From Corallococcus coralloides DSM 2259 (lineage in GTDB: Bacteria; Myxococcota; Myxococcia; Myxococcales; Myxococcaceae), in NCBI RefSeq assembly GCF_000255295.1, contig NC_017030.1:7662328-7726327 (forward strand): 64,000 nt of DNA, written 5' to 3'. Positions 27,216 through 37,113 of the stretch are shown one piece after another. A program made the translations under genes and the position numbers. The stretch's first letter is position 1. Each line of letters begins with the position of its first letter. The notes beneath the pieces were generated by a model that searched no databases, had not been told where the DNA came from, and saw only the letters and a program-made list of their open reading frames with translations.

Positions 27216-28586
27216 TCAGAGCGCCCCGACGAGGCGCTTGAACGTGTCGCCCCGGTCCTCGAAGTTCTTGAACTGATCGTACGACGCGCACGCCGGGGAC
27301 AAGAGGACCGTGTCCCCCGCCCTCGCCACCTCACGCGCCTTCGCCACCGCCTGGGCCAGCGTGCCGCACGCGTGCACCGGCGCGTCGTTCGCGTACGCCC
27401 GCGCCAGCGCGTCCGCGTCCTGGCCAATGGTGAGCACGCCCTTCACCTTGCCCTGCCCCGCCTCCACCATGGGCGCGTACGGCGCGCCCTTGCCCTTGCC
27501 GCCCGCGATGAGCCACACGTCACCGGCGAAGGCCTTGAGCGCCACCAGCACGGAGTCCACGTTGGTGGCCTTGGAGTCGTTCACCCACTCCACGCCGTCC
27601 AGCACGCGCACGCTCTCCAGCCGGTGCGCCAGGCCCGGGTAGCTGTCCAGGCCCGCCTGCACCGCGTCCTTCGCCACGCCGCCCAGCCGGGCCAGCAGCG
27701 CCGCCGCCATCGCGTTCTGCGCGTTGTGCGCGCCCCGGAGCGAGCGGTTGGTGAGCGTGTAGGACTCGCCCGCGAACTCCAGCTCGAAGCCGCCGGGCCG
27801 CGCGATGGCCAGCCCCGCCAGCTTCGGCGCGTCCACCACCGGGCGGCCCGTGAGGCTGAAGCCGTACACGGGCGCGCGCGCGGAGGCGGCCAGCCCCATC
27901 ACCGCCGCGTCGTCCGCGTTCACCACGGCGAAGTCGCTGCCGGCGTCCTGGTTCATGAAGATGCGCGCCTTGGCCGCGCCGTACTCGGCGTGGTTGGCGT
28001 AGCGGTCCAGGTGGTCCGGCGTGAGGTTGAGGATGGCCGCGCCCGTGGGCTTGAGCTGGTGGATGCCCTCCAGCTGGAAGCTGGACAGCTCCACCACCAG
28101 CGCGTCCCAGTCCCCGGGGGACATGGCGGCCTCGGCCAGCGGGCGCCCCAGGTTGCCACCCACGAAGGTGCGCAGGTCCGCCTTCGCGTACAGCTCGCCG
28201 GTGAGCGCCGTGGTGGTGCTCTTGCCGTTGGTGCCGGTGATGCCCAGGAAGCGGGTGCCCGTGAGGAGGCGGCCCGCCAGCTCAATCTCGCCCCAGACGG
28301 GCACGCCCGACGTGCGCGCGGCCTCCAGCTCCGGCAGGGACAGCGGCACGCCCGGGCTCACCACCACCAGGTCCTGGCGGGTGAGCAGCCCCGGGGGCGT
28401 GGCGCCGGTGACGAGCGTCACGCCCTTCGCGTGCAGCTCCTTCGCGACGTCGCCGAGCGCGTCCTCGGAGCGCGCATCCAGCGCCGTCACCTTCGCGCCG
28501 TGCTGGACCAGCAGCCGCAGCGCCGCGACGCCGCTCTTGGCCAGCCCGAACACCGCGACCTTCCGACCGGACAGCGAGGGATTCAT
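27216..28586 (-). CDS. murD: UDP-MurNAc-L-Ala--D-glutamate ligase MurD
   Basis: About 456 aa from ATG 28586 (MNPSLSGRKVAVFGLAKSG); the open frame upstream belongs to mraY read in another frame. It adds D-Glu to UDP-MurNAc-L-Ala. Motifs: VFGLAKSGVAA (N-domain), GITGTNGKSTTT (P-loop, near 115), LELSSFQLE-like VELSSFQLEG, LNLTPDHLDRY, and WVNDSKATN in the C-domain. It starts 32 nt after mraY. Confidence 0.96.
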   Translation of the reverse strand: MNPSLSGRKVAVFGLAKSGVAALRLLVQHGAKVTALDARSEDALGDVAKELHAKGVTLVTGATPPGLLTRQDLVVVSPGVPLSLPELEAARTSGVPVWGEIELAGRLLTGTRFLGITGTNGKSTTTALTGELYAKADLRTFVGGNLGRPLAEAAMSPGDWDALVVELSSFQLEGIHQLKPTGAAILNLTPDHLDRYANHAEYGAAKARIFMNQDAGSDFAVVNADDAAVMGLAASARAPVYGFSLTGRPVVDAPKLAGLAIARPGGFELEFAGESYTLTNRSLRGAHNAQNAMAAALLARLGGVAKDAVQAGLDSYPGLAHRLESVRVLDGVEWVNDSKATNVDSVLVALKAFAGDVWLIAGGKGKGAPYAPMVEAGQGKVKGVLTIGQDADALARAYANDAPVHACGTLAQAVAKAREVARAGDTVLLSPACASYDQFKNFEDRGDTFKRLVGAL

Positions 28587-28618
28587 GGGGCGGGCCGACC
28601 TCGATGGGGGCAAAGCGA

Positions 28619-29797
28619 CTAGCGCAGTTTCAGGGACAGCAGGGCCACGCCACCACAGAGGATGGCGACAATCCAGAAACGCACGATGATCTTCGGCTCG
28701 GCCAGTCCCTTGAGCTCGAAGTGATGGTGCACGGGCGCCATCTTGAAGACGCGCTTGCCCGTCATCTTGAAGGACGCCACCTGGATCATCACGGAGAGCG
28801 CCTCCGCGAAGAAGATGCCGTGGATGATGGCGGACACGACCTCGTTCTTGGAGAACACCGCCAGCCCGCCCAGCGCGCCGCCCAGGGCCAGCGAGCCGAT
28901 GTCGCCCATGAACACGGACGCCGGGTAGGTGTTGAACCAGAGGAAGGAGATGCCCGCGCCCACGATGCTCGCGCAGAAGACGGCCAGCTCCGCGCCGCCC
29001 GGCACCTGGAGGATGCCCAGGTAGCGGTACAGCGGCGTGGCCGTGAGCCTGGCGACGCCGTTCACCGTCTCCGTGTCCGCGATGTGCAGCGTGGTGCCCG
29101 CCACGTAGCAGAGCACGCAGAACGTCACCGCCGACACGATGGTGGGCACGATGGCCAGGCCGTCCAGGCCGTCCGTGAGGTTCACCGCGTTGGACGTGCC
29201 AACAATCACGATCCACGCGAAGACGACGTAGAACCAGCCCAGGTCCGGGTTGAACCAATGGGACGGCACGAACGGCAGCGTCAGCCGCGTATCGATGAGC
29301 AGCGTGGGCCCGAAGGAGCCGTCCGGCTTCGTCCACGTGCACATCAGTCCGAAGATGGCGATGAGGAAGAAGAGCGTCTGCAGCGCCATCTTCTTGCGCC
29401 CGGCCAGGCCCTTGGAGTTGCGCTTGGACAGCTTGAGCCAGTCGTCCAGGAAGCCGATGAAGCCGTAGCCGAAGGTGAGGAGGATCATCACCCAGACGCC
29501 GCGCGACTTCAGGTCCGCGAACAGGAGCGTGCCCGCCGCGATGCAGATGAGGATGAGCGCGCCACCCATGGTGGGCGTGCCCTTCTTCTTCTGATGCGAG
29601 TCCGGGGTGTCCTCGCGCACGTTGCTCTGCCCGTGCTGCTTCAGGCGCAGCCGCGCGATGAGGCGCGGGCCGATGAGCATCCCCAGGAGCAGGGCGAAGA
29701 CGCCCGCGGCGATGATGCGGAAGGTCGGGTAGCGCAGGAAGTTGAGGACGCGCCCGGCCTCGGTGTTCTGGATGAGCTCGTACAGAAGGTACAGCAC
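28619..29797 (-). CDS. mraY: Phospho-N-acetylmuramoyl-pentapeptide transferase MraY
   Basis: 392 aa, GTG start. It is a polytopic enzyme that moves phospho-MurNAc-pentapeptide onto undecaprenyl phosphate to form lipid I. Motifs: KKKGTPTMGG (near 75), GFIGFLDDWLKLSKR with the Asp pair, NAVNLTDGLDGLA, and APVHHHFELKG near the C-terminus. The start codon overlaps the stop of murF by one base, a coupling arrangement. It is slightly longer than the usual 360 aa because of an extended periplasmic stretch around 155-185. Confidence 0.97.
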   Translation of the reverse strand: MLYLLYELIQNTEAGRVLNFLRYPTFRIIAAGVFALLLGMLIGPRLIARLRLKQHGQSNVREDTPDSHQKKKGTPTMGGALILICIAAGTLLFADLKSRGVWVMILLTFGYGFIGFLDDWLKLSKRNSKGLAGRKKMALQTLFFLIAIFGLMCTWTKPDGSFGPTLLIDTRLTLPFVPSHWFNPDLGWFYVVFAWIVIVGTSNAVNLTDGLDGLAIVPTIVSAVTFCVLCYVAGTTLHIADTETVNGVARLTATPLYRYLGILQVPGGAELAVFCASIVGAGISFLWFNTYPASVFMGDIGSLALGGALGGLAVFSKNEVVSAIIHGIFFAEALSVMIQVASFKMTGKRVFKMAPVHHHFELKGLAEPKIIVRFWIVAILCGGVALLSLKLR

Positions 29798-31197
29798 TAG
29801 TGACTCCCTCCGGGGGGTGCGGCGCCGGTCAGGGCGGCCACCACGCGCTCCAATCGCATGCCGCGACTGGCCTTCACCAGCACCACGTCACCGGGTGAGA
29901 GCCGGGGCGTCAACCACGCCACCAATGGCTCCACTTCGGTGAAGTGGGCGGCGGAATCTCCCATGTCCGCGCTGCCCAGGCCGCCCGACGAGCGGGGGCC
30001 GAAGAACGCGACCAGCTTCGCGTGCCGCGCGACGAGCTCACCCAGCCGGGCATGCTCCTCCGCCTCGCCCGCGCCCAGCTCCAGCATGTCGCCCAGCACC
30101 GCCACCGCCCGGCCGCCCTCCGGCACCAGCGTGCCCAGGGTGACGAGCGCGGCCTCCATGGAGGCGGGGTTGGCGTTGTAGCAGTCGTCCACCACCGTGA
30201 CGCCGTTCCGGCCATCCACGATGTTGAGCCTGCGCGCGTACGGCCGCGCGGACTCCAGGCCCTTCACGCACTCCTCGGGGGAGTAGCCCAGGGCCAGCGC
30301 CGTCGCGAACGCCGCCGTCGCGTTCTGCGCGTTGTGCGGCCCCACGAAGTGCAGGCGCACCGGCCAGTCCTTCCCCTGGTAGCGCACGGTGGCCACCATG
30401 CCGTCGCGGCCCAGCGTGTGGACCGCCGTGAGGCGCACGTCCGCCCCTTCCGCCCGGCCGAACGTCAGGTGCTTCGCGCCGCTGCGCGCGGCCTGGCGCA
30501 CGATGAGCGCGTCGTCCAGGTTCACGACGGCGGTCGCCTGGGGCAAGAGCTCGCGGAACATCTCCCCTTCCGCCTCCGCCACGCCCTCCAGGCTGCCCAG
30601 CCCCTCCAGGTGCTCCGGCTGGACGACGGTGATGACCCCGGCGTCCGGCTGGACCTTGCGGGTGAGCCGTTCGATTTCGCCCGGCTGGTTCATCCCCACT
30701 TCGATGACGGCCGCCACGTGGGACGGCTCCAGCCGGAAGAGCGTGAGCGGGACGCCCACCTCGTTGTTGAAGTTGCCCTCCGTCTTCAGCGCCGGGCCCC
30801 GCGTGGCCAGGATGGCGCCCACCATCTCCTTGGTGGTCGTCTTCCCGTTGGAGCCCCCCACCGCCGCCACCGGAATCTGGAAGCGGCGGCGGTGCAGCGC
30901 GCCCAGGCCGCCGAGCGCGGCCAGGGTGTCCTCCACTTCGTACAGGGCGAAGCCCGGGGGCAGGGCCGGCAGCGCCCTCCCCCGCTTCACCACCGCCCCG
31001 GCCGCTCCCTGGCGCTGGGCACCGTCCACGAAGTCGTGGGCGTCGAAGCGCTCACCCTGCAGCGCCACGAAGAGGCACCCGGGGGTGAGCGACCGCGTGT
31101 CGGTGCAGACGGCGGGGAAGCCCGCTTCCACGGGCTCCCCGCGACGGGTCGCACCCGTCGCCTGCACCACCTCGTCATCGGAGAATCGAGCGGCCAT
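29797..31197 (-). CDS. murF: UDP-MurNAc-tripeptide--D-Ala-D-Ala ligase MurF
   Basis: 466 aa. It adds the D-Ala-D-Ala dipeptide to complete the UDP-MurNAc-pentapeptide. Motifs: DTRSLTPGCLFVAL (N-domain), VGGSNGKTTTKEM (P-loop, near 115), EVGMNQPGEI, and DDCYNANPASM in the C-domain, all typical of MurF. Its stop overlaps the mraY GTG by one base. It starts 27 nt after the end of murE. Confidence 0.96.
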   Translation of the reverse strand: MAARFSDDEVVQATGATRRGEPVEAGFPAVCTDTRSLTPGCLFVALQGERFDAHDFVDGAQRQGAAGAVVKRGRALPALPPGFALYEVEDTLAALGGLGALHRRRFQIPVAAVGGSNGKTTTKEMVGAILATRGPALKTEGNFNNEVGVPLTLFRLEPSHVAAVIEVGMNQPGEIERLTRKVQPDAGVITVVQPEHLEGLGSLEGVAEAEGEMFRELLPQATAVVNLDDALIVRQAARSGAKHLTFGRAEGADVRLTAVHTLGRDGMVATVRYQGKDWPVRLHFVGPHNAQNATAAFATALALGYSPEECVKGLESARPYARRLNIVDGRNGVTVVDDCYNANPASMEAALVTLGTLVPEGGRAVAVLGDMLELGAGEAEEHARLGELVARHAKLVAFFGPRSSGGLGSADMGDSAAHFTEVEPLVAWLTPRLSPGDVVLVKASRGMRLERVVAALTGAAPPGGSH

Positions 31198-31224
31198 GGA
31201 GGGGGGGTGTGGCCTTGAGCAGGT

Positions 31225-32763
31225 TCAGCCCGGGATGCGGTTGGCCAGCGCGCGCGCGGCGACCTCGCGGTCGTCGAACTTGAGCTTCTCGGTGCCCACC
31301 GTCTGGTAGGTCTCGTGGCCCTTGCCGGCGATGAGGACGACGTCGTCGTCCTTGGCCAGGTTGATGACCTGCTCGATGGCGGCGCGGCGGTCCGCGTCCA
31401 CCAGGTAGCCCTTCTCCCCGTTCTTCGCCTTGCCCTCGGAGATGCGGCGCAGGCCGCCCTTCTCCAGGCCCGGCGTCACCTCGGAGATGATGGTCTCCGG
31501 ATCCTCCGTGCGCGGGTTGTCGCTGGTCACCATCACCAGGTCCGCGCCCTCCGCCGCCACCGTGCCCATCAGCGGGCGCTTGCCCTTGTCGCGGTCGCCG
31601 CCGCAGCCGAAGACGACGATGACGCGGCCCTTGGCCAGCGCGCGCGCCGCTTCGATGGAGCGCTTGAGCGCGTCATCCGTGTGCGCGTAGTCCACCAGCA
31701 CCGCCGGAGCCGGGCCGCCGCGGTGGTTCTCCGCGCGGTCCATGCGGCCGGCCACGCCGGTGACGAGCTCGATGCCGCTCTTCACGTCGGAGCGGCTGAT
31801 GCCCGCGCCCAGCGCGATGCCGGCGGCGAGCATGATGTTCTCCAGGTTGTGGGGCCCCAGGAGCTTGCTCTTCACCTTGATGTCGCCCGCGGGCGTCTTC
31901 AGGGTGGCCTCGATGCCCTTGAGCGAATAGGCGGCGTCCGCGGCGGAGATTTCACCCGCGCCCGTGCGGCTGAACTTCCACGCCATGCGCTTCTGGTTGC
32001 GCAGCTCCGTGTAGACGCGGCTGGCGAAGGTGTCGTCGCCGTTCACGACCGCTGTGCCGGAGGCGGACAGGTTCTCCAGGAAGAGCTTGCGCTTCACCTG
32101 GAAGTACTCCTCCAGGTCCTTGTGGTAGTCCAGGTGGTCGCGCGACAGGTTGCTGAAGCCCGCGGCCTTGAAGGTGAGCCCGTGCACGCGCTCCTGCGCG
32201 AGCGCGTGGCTGGAGACCTCCATCACCACCGTCTCCACGCCCGCGTCCACCATCTCGCGGAAGATGCGGTGCAGCTCCAGCGGGTCCGGCGTGGTGTTGG
32301 CCAGCTCCGTCGTCTTGCCGCCGAACTTGTAGCCCAGCGTGCCGATGACGCCCGGCGCCGGAGAGCCGGTGTACATGGCGGCGGTGGCGAGGATGGCCTC
32401 CAAGAGGTACGTGGTGGTCGTCTTCCCGTTGGTGCCGGTGACGCCCAGGAGCGTCAGCTTGTCCGCGGGGCGGCCGTGGAAGTTGGCCGCGATGAGGGCC
32501 AGCGCCTTGCGCGCGCTGCTCACCTTGAAGAACGGCACCTGCGAGGACTGCCCCTGCTTCTCCGACACGACGGCCACGGCGCCGCGCGACACGGCCTCAC
32601 CGATGAACTGGGCCCCATCTTCCTTCAGGCCCGGCACGGCAATGAAGAGATCCCCCGGCTTCACGCGCCGCGAATCCTGCGTCACTCCCGTGACGTCGAC
32701 CGCGGAACGGCCGCCCGAGGTCTGCTCGGCTCCACACCCTGCGAGGACATCCGTCAGCTTCAT
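31225..32763 (-). CDS. murE: UDP-MurNAc-L-Ala-D-Glu--meso-diaminopimelate ligase MurE
   Basis: About 512 aa from ATG 32763 (MKLTDVLAGCG), preceded closely by GGGGAAGAG. It adds the third stem residue. Motifs: DSRRVKPGDLFIAVPG, GVTGTNGKTTTTYLL (P-loop), TTPDPLELHR, HALAQERVHGL, and VTSDNPRTEDP in the C-domain. The DNPR motif is the known determinant for meso-diaminopimelate rather than lysine. It starts 49 nt downstream of ftsI. Confidence 0.97.
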   Translation of the reverse strand: MKLTDVLAGCGAEQTSGGRSAVDVTGVTQDSRRVKPGDLFIAVPGLKEDGAQFIGEAVSRGAVAVVSEKQGQSSQVPFFKVSSARKALALIAANFHGRPADKLTLLGVTGTNGKTTTTYLLEAILATAAMYTGSPAPGVIGTLGYKFGGKTTELANTTPDPLELHRIFREMVDAGVETVVMEVSSHALAQERVHGLTFKAAGFSNLSRDHLDYHKDLEEYFQVKRKLFLENLSASGTAVVNGDDTFASRVYTELRNQKRMAWKFSRTGAGEISAADAAYSLKGIEATLKTPAGDIKVKSKLLGPHNLENIMLAAGIALGAGISRSDVKSGIELVTGVAGRMDRAENHRGGPAPAVLVDYAHTDDALKRSIEAARALAKGRVIVVFGCGGDRDKGKRPLMGTVAAEGADLVMVTSDNPRTEDPETIISEVTPGLEKGGLRRISEGKAKNGEKGYLVDADRRAAIEQVINLAKDDDVVLIAGKGHETYQTVGTEKLKFDDREVAARALANRIPG

Positions 32764-32812
32764 CTCTTCCCCTTCACACGCATTGCTTGCGGGGCCTGGA
32801 AAGGACACGGCC

Positions 32813-34834
32813 TCATTGCCGCGCCGCCAGTTCCAGCGTCACCCGGGCCCCCTTCTCCACCAGCGCACCGGCGGGGGGGGTCTGAGATACGACTCGTCCA
32901 CTTCCTTGCAGCTGTGGCTCCAACGCCGCGGCGAGCAACTTCACCACGGCCTCCCGTCCTGCCTGACCCTGGACGTCCGGCACACGCACCGTGCCGGGCT
33001 CCGGGGTCTCGGTCACCGCATCCTCCAGGCCGGCCCGGACGGGCACGGCCTTCGCCAGCGCCTTCGGTGCCGGAGGGGGCACCACGGGCGCGGCGGCCGC
33101 GGCCACCTCGGCGGGTGCCACCGTCCGGGACGGGGGCACGGCCAGGTGGGCCATGGCAGCGGTAGCGATTTCCTTGAAGGCAGGGGCAGCCACGTTCCCC
33201 CCGTATACGTCTGTCTTGGGTTCGTCCACCACCACGAGAATCACGGCGCGCGGGGCCTCGGCTGGCACCATGCCCGCGAACGACGCGATGCGTTTGTCGG
33301 AATACCCCCGTGCCACGGGGTCCGCCTTCTGCGCCGTGCCCGTCTTTCCGGCCACCCGGTAGTCGTCCATGGCGGCCTTGGGCGCGGTCCCTCCCTTGAC
33401 CACCACGCTCTCGAGCATGCCCACGACCTGGCGCGCCACCCTCTGGGAAACGACCCGGCGCAGCTCCGTGGGCTGGTTCTCCAGCAGCACCACGCCGTCC
33501 GGGTCCACCACCTTGGAGACCAGGAACGGGCGCATCAGCACGCCGTCGTTGGCCAGCGCGCCGTAGGCCGCCGCCAGCTGGACGGCGGTGGAAGTCATGC
33601 CCTGGCCGAAGGATTGGGTGGCCAGGGAGATGTCCGATTTCGGAAACGGGATGACGCCGCGGCTCTCGCCGGTGAGCGCCAGGCCGGTGCGCTCCGCGAA
33701 GCCGAAGGCGTGGTAGGCGGCGACGAACTTCTCGCGGCCCAGGGCCTCGGCGATCTTCGCGGCGCAGATGTTGGAGGACACCTGGAGGATGCCCTGGGCG
33801 TTGAGCCAGCCGTGCCGGTGGGTGTCGTTGATGGTGTGCCGGCCGATGCGCATGGCGCCGTTCTCACAGAAGAACAGCTGGTCCGGGGTGATGGCCTTCT
33901 CTTCCAGCGCGGCGGCCACCACGAAGGCCTTCATCGTGGAGCCGGGCTCGAAGGCGTCCAGCGCGGCGCGGTTGCGGATGGCGTTCTTCACGCCGTCTTC
34001 CGGCGTGTTGGGGTTGAAGCGCGGGTTGTTCGCCAGCGCCAGCAGTTCGCCAGTGCGCGGGTCCAGCACCACCGCCATGCCCGCCGTGGCCTTGGCGTCC
34101 TCCACGGCCTTGGCCAGCGCCTTCTCCGCCACGTACTGGAGGTGGCGGTCCAGCGTGAGCGTCACGGTGGCGCCCTGGCGCTCCAGCGGATCCATGGCGC
34201 CCTGGACCATCAGCTTGCGGCCCTTGGCGTCCCGGAAGCCGGAGGTGCGCGAGTTCTGCCCGGACAGCTCGTCCTCGAAGGCCAGCTCCAGGCCCTCCAG
34301 ACCGTGCCCGTCGGTGCCCACCATGCCGACGATGTGCGCGCCCAGCTCTCGCTGGGGGTAGAAGCGCTTGGGCTCCTTGGTGAAGCCCAGGCCCGGCAGG
34401 CCCAGCGCCTTCACCGCCTCCACCTCCTGGGGCTTCGCCTGACGCTTCACCCACGCGAAGCGCCGGGCGCGGGACAGGCGCGCGACCAGGTCCCTGCTGT
34501 CCAGGTGCACGGCGCGGGCGAGCTGACGGGCCGCCTGCGGCACGTCGGGGAGCATGGACGGGTCCACCCAGATGGAGTCCACCTCCACGCTCTGCGCGAG
34601 CGGCGTGCCGCGCCGGTCGTAGATGTCACCGCGCCGGGCCGGGATGTCGATCTGCCGGACGTACTGATCCTGCGCCAGGCCGCGCAGCTTCTCCTGCTGG
34701 AAGACCTGGAGGTAGACCGCGCGGCCGAACGCCGTGCCCAAAAGCGCGAGGAACAGCCCGAACAAGAGCTGGACCCGCAGCCTGAGCCCCTTCGTGTTCG
34801 ACTCCGGAATCCGCGCGCTCTTGAGGTCCCTCAC
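32813..34834 (-). CDS. ftsI: Septal peptidoglycan transpeptidase FtsI (PBP3) with C-terminal PASTA domain
   Basis: 673 aa. One N-terminal membrane helix (about 22-42), a dimerisation domain, then a penicillin-binding transpeptidase domain with all three motifs: STMK (nucleophile Ser), SSN and KTGT. After an Ala/Pro-rich spacer, residues 615-673 form one PASTA domain (VRVPDVQGQAGREAV, ending VTLELAARQ). It cross-links septal peptidoglycan with FtsW. A single PASTA is typical of PBP2x/SpoVD-like proteins and absent from E. coli FtsI. It overlaps ftsL by 4 nt. Confidence 0.95.
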   Translation of the reverse strand: MRDLKSARIPESNTKGLRLRVQLLFGLFLALLGTAFGRAVYLQVFQQEKLRGLAQDQYVRQIDIPARRGDIYDRRGTPLAQSVEVDSIWVDPSMLPDVPQAARQLARAVHLDSRDLVARLSRARRFAWVKRQAKPQEVEAVKALGLPGLGFTKEPKRFYPQRELGAHIVGMVGTDGHGLEGLELAFEDELSGQNSRTSGFRDAKGRKLMVQGAMDPLERQGATVTLTLDRHLQYVAEKALAKAVEDAKATAGMAVVLDPRTGELLALANNPRFNPNTPEDGVKNAIRNRAALDAFEPGSTMKAFVVAAALEEKAITPDQLFFCENGAMRIGRHTINDTHRHGWLNAQGILQVSSNICAAKIAEALGREKFVAAYHAFGFAERTGLALTGESRGVIPFPKSDISLATQSFGQGMTSTAVQLAAAYGALANDGVLMRPFLVSKVVDPDGVVLLENQPTELRRVVSQRVARQVVGMLESVVVKGGTAPKAAMDDYRVAGKTGTAQKADPVARGYSDKRIASFAGMVPAEAPRAVILVVVDEPKTDVYGGNVAAPAFKEIATAAMAHLAVPPSRTVAPAEVAAAAAPVVPPPAPKALAKAVPVRAGLEDAVTETPEPGTVRVPDVQGQAGREAVVKLLAAALEPQLQGSGRVVSQTPPAGALVEKGARVTLELAARQ

Positions 34835-35223
34835 CGCCCGGTCCCCCGCTCCGCCACGCGGACGGCCGGGGCCGCCGAACGGGCCTGCGCGGTGCTGGAG
34901 CCCTTCACGCGCTCGTCGGCGATGGACACCACCGCGCCGCCTTTGGGCATGGCCATGCCCAGCTGCTCACGGGCCACGCGCTCCAGCCGGGCCGGCGCCT
35001 TGAGCGTGGCCAGCTCCAGCTTGAGCCGGTCGTTCTCCCGGGTGAGCGAGCGGCTCTCGCCCTCCGCGTTGGACAGGCGGTAGCCCATGTCCACCACGAG
35101 CACGCGGCTGGTCACGTGGAGGATGCCCACGGCCGCGAAGAGGGTGAAGAGCATGACGGCGGGCAAGAGGTGCATCAGCACGCCGGCCACGGACACGGAG
35201 GGACGCGAGAGGGCCTTGCTCAT
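34831..35223 (-). CDS. ftsL: Cell division protein FtsL
   Basis: 130 aa. A short cytoplasmic tail is followed by a membrane helix (about 13-36) and a leucine-zipper-like coiled coil (about 45-85, [20 protein letters not shown]). The segment [18 protein letters not shown] is typical of FtsL just after the coil. It assembles with FtsB and FtsQ to activate FtsWI. Identification rests on position and topology as much as on sequence. It overlaps both neighbours (rsmH and ftsI) by 4 nt. Confidence 0.88.
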   Translation of the reverse strand: MSKALSRPSVSVAGVLMHLLPAVMLFTLFAAVGILHVTSRVLVVDMGYRLSNAEGESRSLTRENDRLKLELATLKAPARLERVAREQLGMAMPKGGAVVSIADERVKGSSTAQARSAAPAVRVAERGTGR

Positions 35224-36125
35224 CGGATTTTCTCCACCGCGCGCAGGTGCGCGCTGCGAGAGCGGGGGTTGGCCTCGACTTCCGCTTCGGAAGCCGCGAC
35301 GGCCTTCTTGGACACGAGGGCGAAGTCACCCTGGCTGTTGCACACGCACACCGGGAAGCCCGGCGGACAGGTGCACCCGCCCACCAGGGCGCGGAAGGCT
35401 TCCTTCACCTTCCGGTCCTCCAGGGAGTGGAAGGAGATGACCGCGGCGCGGCCGCCCACCTTGAGCAGAGAGGGCAGCGCGGCGAGCAGCGCGTCCAGCG
35501 CCTCCAGCTCGCCGTTCACCGCCATGCGCAGCGCCTGGAAGGTGCGGGTGGCCACGTGGATGCGGTCCGGCCACGCCTTGCGGGGCACGGCGCGCTTCAC
35601 CACCTCCGCGGCCTCCAGCGTGCGCTGGGGCAGCGCCTTCTTCAGCTCCCGCGCGATGGGCCGCGCGAAGGGCTCTTCCCCGTAGTCCTTGAGCAGCTTC
35701 GCCAGGTCGCGCTCGTCCGTTTCAGCGATGAGCTCCGCGGCGGTGATGCCGCTGTCGCCCATGCGCATGTCCAGCGGGCCGTCCTTCATGAAGGAGAAGC
35801 CGCGCTCGGCCACGTCCAGCTGGGGCGAGGACACGCCCAGGTCCACCAGCACGCCGTCCACGGGCAAGAGGTCGTGCGCCACGCGGGGCAGGTCCGCGAA
35901 GTTGCCCTGCCGGGCCTGGAAGCGCGCGTTGCCGCCCATGCGGGCGGTGGCCGCGGCGAGCGCCACGGGGTCCCGGTCCACGCCCACCACCGTGGCGCCC
36001 CGGGCGAGCAGCGCCTGGGTGTGGCCTCCGCCGCCGAGCGTGCCGTCGAGGATGACCTTGCCCTCCGCCGGGTTCAGCAGCTCCACCGTCTCGTGGAGCA
36101 GGACGGTCTGGTGCTGGAAGTCCAC
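35220..36125 (-). CDS. rsmH: 16S rRNA (cytosine1402-N4)-methyltransferase RsmH (MraW)
   Basis: 301 aa. It methylates C1402 of 16S rRNA using S-adenosylmethionine. Motifs: [15 protein letters not shown] at the start, [16 protein letters not shown] (SAM binding), [27 protein letters not shown], and [14 protein letters not shown] near the C-terminus. It is the usual second gene of the cluster, but here a STAS gene separates it from mraZ (23-nt gap). Confidence 0.96.
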   Translation of the reverse strand: MDFQHQTVLLHETVELLNPAEGKVILDGTLGGGGHTQALLARGATVVGVDRDPVALAAATARMGGNARFQARQGNFADLPRVAHDLLPVDGVLVDLGVSSPQLDVAERGFSFMKDGPLDMRMGDSGITAAELIAETDERDLAKLLKDYGEEPFARPIARELKKALPQRTLEAAEVVKRAVPRKAWPDRIHVATRTFQALRMAVNGELEALDALLAALPSLLKVGGRAAVISFHSLEDRKVKEAFRALVGGCTCPPGFPVCVCNSQGDFALVSKKAVAASEAEVEANPRSRSAHLRAVEKIR

Positions 36126-36148
36126 GGGAGGGGGCCTTGGGGTGCGGG

Positions 36149-36532
36149 TCAGACGAAGGGAGCGCGCGCGAGCTGGAAGGCGGCCCGGGCATCGTTCATG
36201 TGCGGGTACAGCTCGAAGGCGTCATGGGCGCCGGCCGCGCGGAAGATGGCGGCCAGGTACGGCGACAGCCCGGACAGCTTCACGTCCCCACCGGCGCGGC
36301 GGAACGCGTCCGTGCGGGCCATCAGCGGGCGCACGCCGCGGTAGTTCAGGTGCGACACGTCCGCGAAGTCGAGGACGACCTGGCGGGTGCCCCGGTGCAG
36401 CCGGTGCATCAGGTCCTCGCACAGCTTGAGCAGGTCCGCCTCCTCCAGCTCGCCCTCCAGCATCAGCGTCTCCACGCGCTCGGACGCCGCCACCACCGCC
36501 CTGTTCCGACGAACCTCCTGCACCTGGTCCAT
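36149..36532 (-). CDS. STAS-domain protein inserted between mraZ and rsmH
   Basis: About 127 aa from ATG 36532 ([17 protein letters not shown]). The pattern [10 protein letters not shown], then [19 protein letters not shown], then an [11 protein letters not shown] strand, fits a STAS (anti-anti-sigma-like) domain. At the place where SpoIIAA-type proteins have D-S-S-G, this one reads L-N-Y-R-G, so the phosphorylatable Ser is absent and classical kinase control is unlikely. It lies 50 nt after mraZ and 23 nt before rsmH in the same direction, so it should be cotranscribed with the wall genes. Confidence 0.8.
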   Translation of the reverse strand: MDQVQEVRRNRAVVAASERVETLMLEGELEEADLLKLCEDLMHRLHRGTRQVVLDFADVSHLNYRGVRPLMARTDAFRRAGGDVKLSGLSPYLAAIFRAAGAHDAFELYPHMNDARAAFQLARAPFV

Positions 36533-36582
36533 GCGCCTGCCCACCCTTCTCTTTGCGAAACCTGAAGCTGTCGACTTCCTGG

Positions 36583-37035
36583 CTACGGCTGGCGCAGCTC
36601 GCCCAGCACCCGCAACACGTCCGGGGAGGTGGCTTCCTGGCGCGCGTCCTCCTGCGCCTTCGCCCAGCCTTCCTGGCTCCAAAGCTCAATCACCTTCACC
36701 ATCCCCGCCCACACCACGTCCTTCTCCAACTTCGCGTACGTCCTGAGCGACGGGGGAATCAGCAACCGTCCCAGCTTGTCCAGCGGGCACTCCTGCGCGC
36801 TGGCCACGTACAGCCGCATCAACGTCTTGACCCCCGGCTCCATGGGGTTGCGCCGGGCGAGCGCGGTCTCCAACGCCTCCCACTCCCGCACCGGATAGGC
36901 GTGGAGGCAGGGGTCCAGTGCCGTGGTGACGATGAGCCGCTCGTCGTAGGCGCCCACCAACGTCTCCCGCAGCTTGGCCGGGAGGCTGGTGCGCCCCTTC
37001 GCGTCGATCTGGTGCTCATAGACGCCTCGGAACAC
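36583..37035 (-). CDS. mraZ: Transcriptional regulator MraZ
   Basis: 150 aa. Two SpoVT/AbrB-like halves: [23 protein letters not shown] (2-24) and [19 protein letters not shown] (about 82-100), each with the D-x-K-G-R or D-K-L-G-R signature. Known biology: MraZ forms a ring and binds repeated TGGG boxes upstream of its own operon, repressing it in E. coli. It is the first gene of the dcw cluster. A sigma70-like promoter lies upstream. Confidence 0.96.
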   Translation of the reverse strand: MFRGVYEHQIDAKGRTSLPAKLRETLVGAYDERLIVTTALDPCLHAYPVREWEALETALARRNPMEPGVKTLMRLYVASAQECPLDKLGRLLIPPSLRTYAKLEKDVVWAGMVKVIELWSQEGWAKAQEDARQEATSPDVLRVLGELRQP

Positions 37036-37074
37036 GCGGGACGATCCACCTTTTCAGCCCGACACGGGACGGAC

Positions 37075-37089
37075 CACCACTCCTTCCCA
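37075..37089 (-). promoter_or_regulatory. Possible MraZ box pair in the mraZ leader
   Basis: On the minus strand TGGGA and TGGTG are separated by exactly 5 nt, the spacing known for MraZ binding repeats. Only one box has a full TGGG, and no third box is in register. They lie between the predicted transcription start and the ATG. Confidence 0.3.
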
Positions 37090-37113
37090 CTTCTTACCCC
37101 TCTGCGGCCGGCA

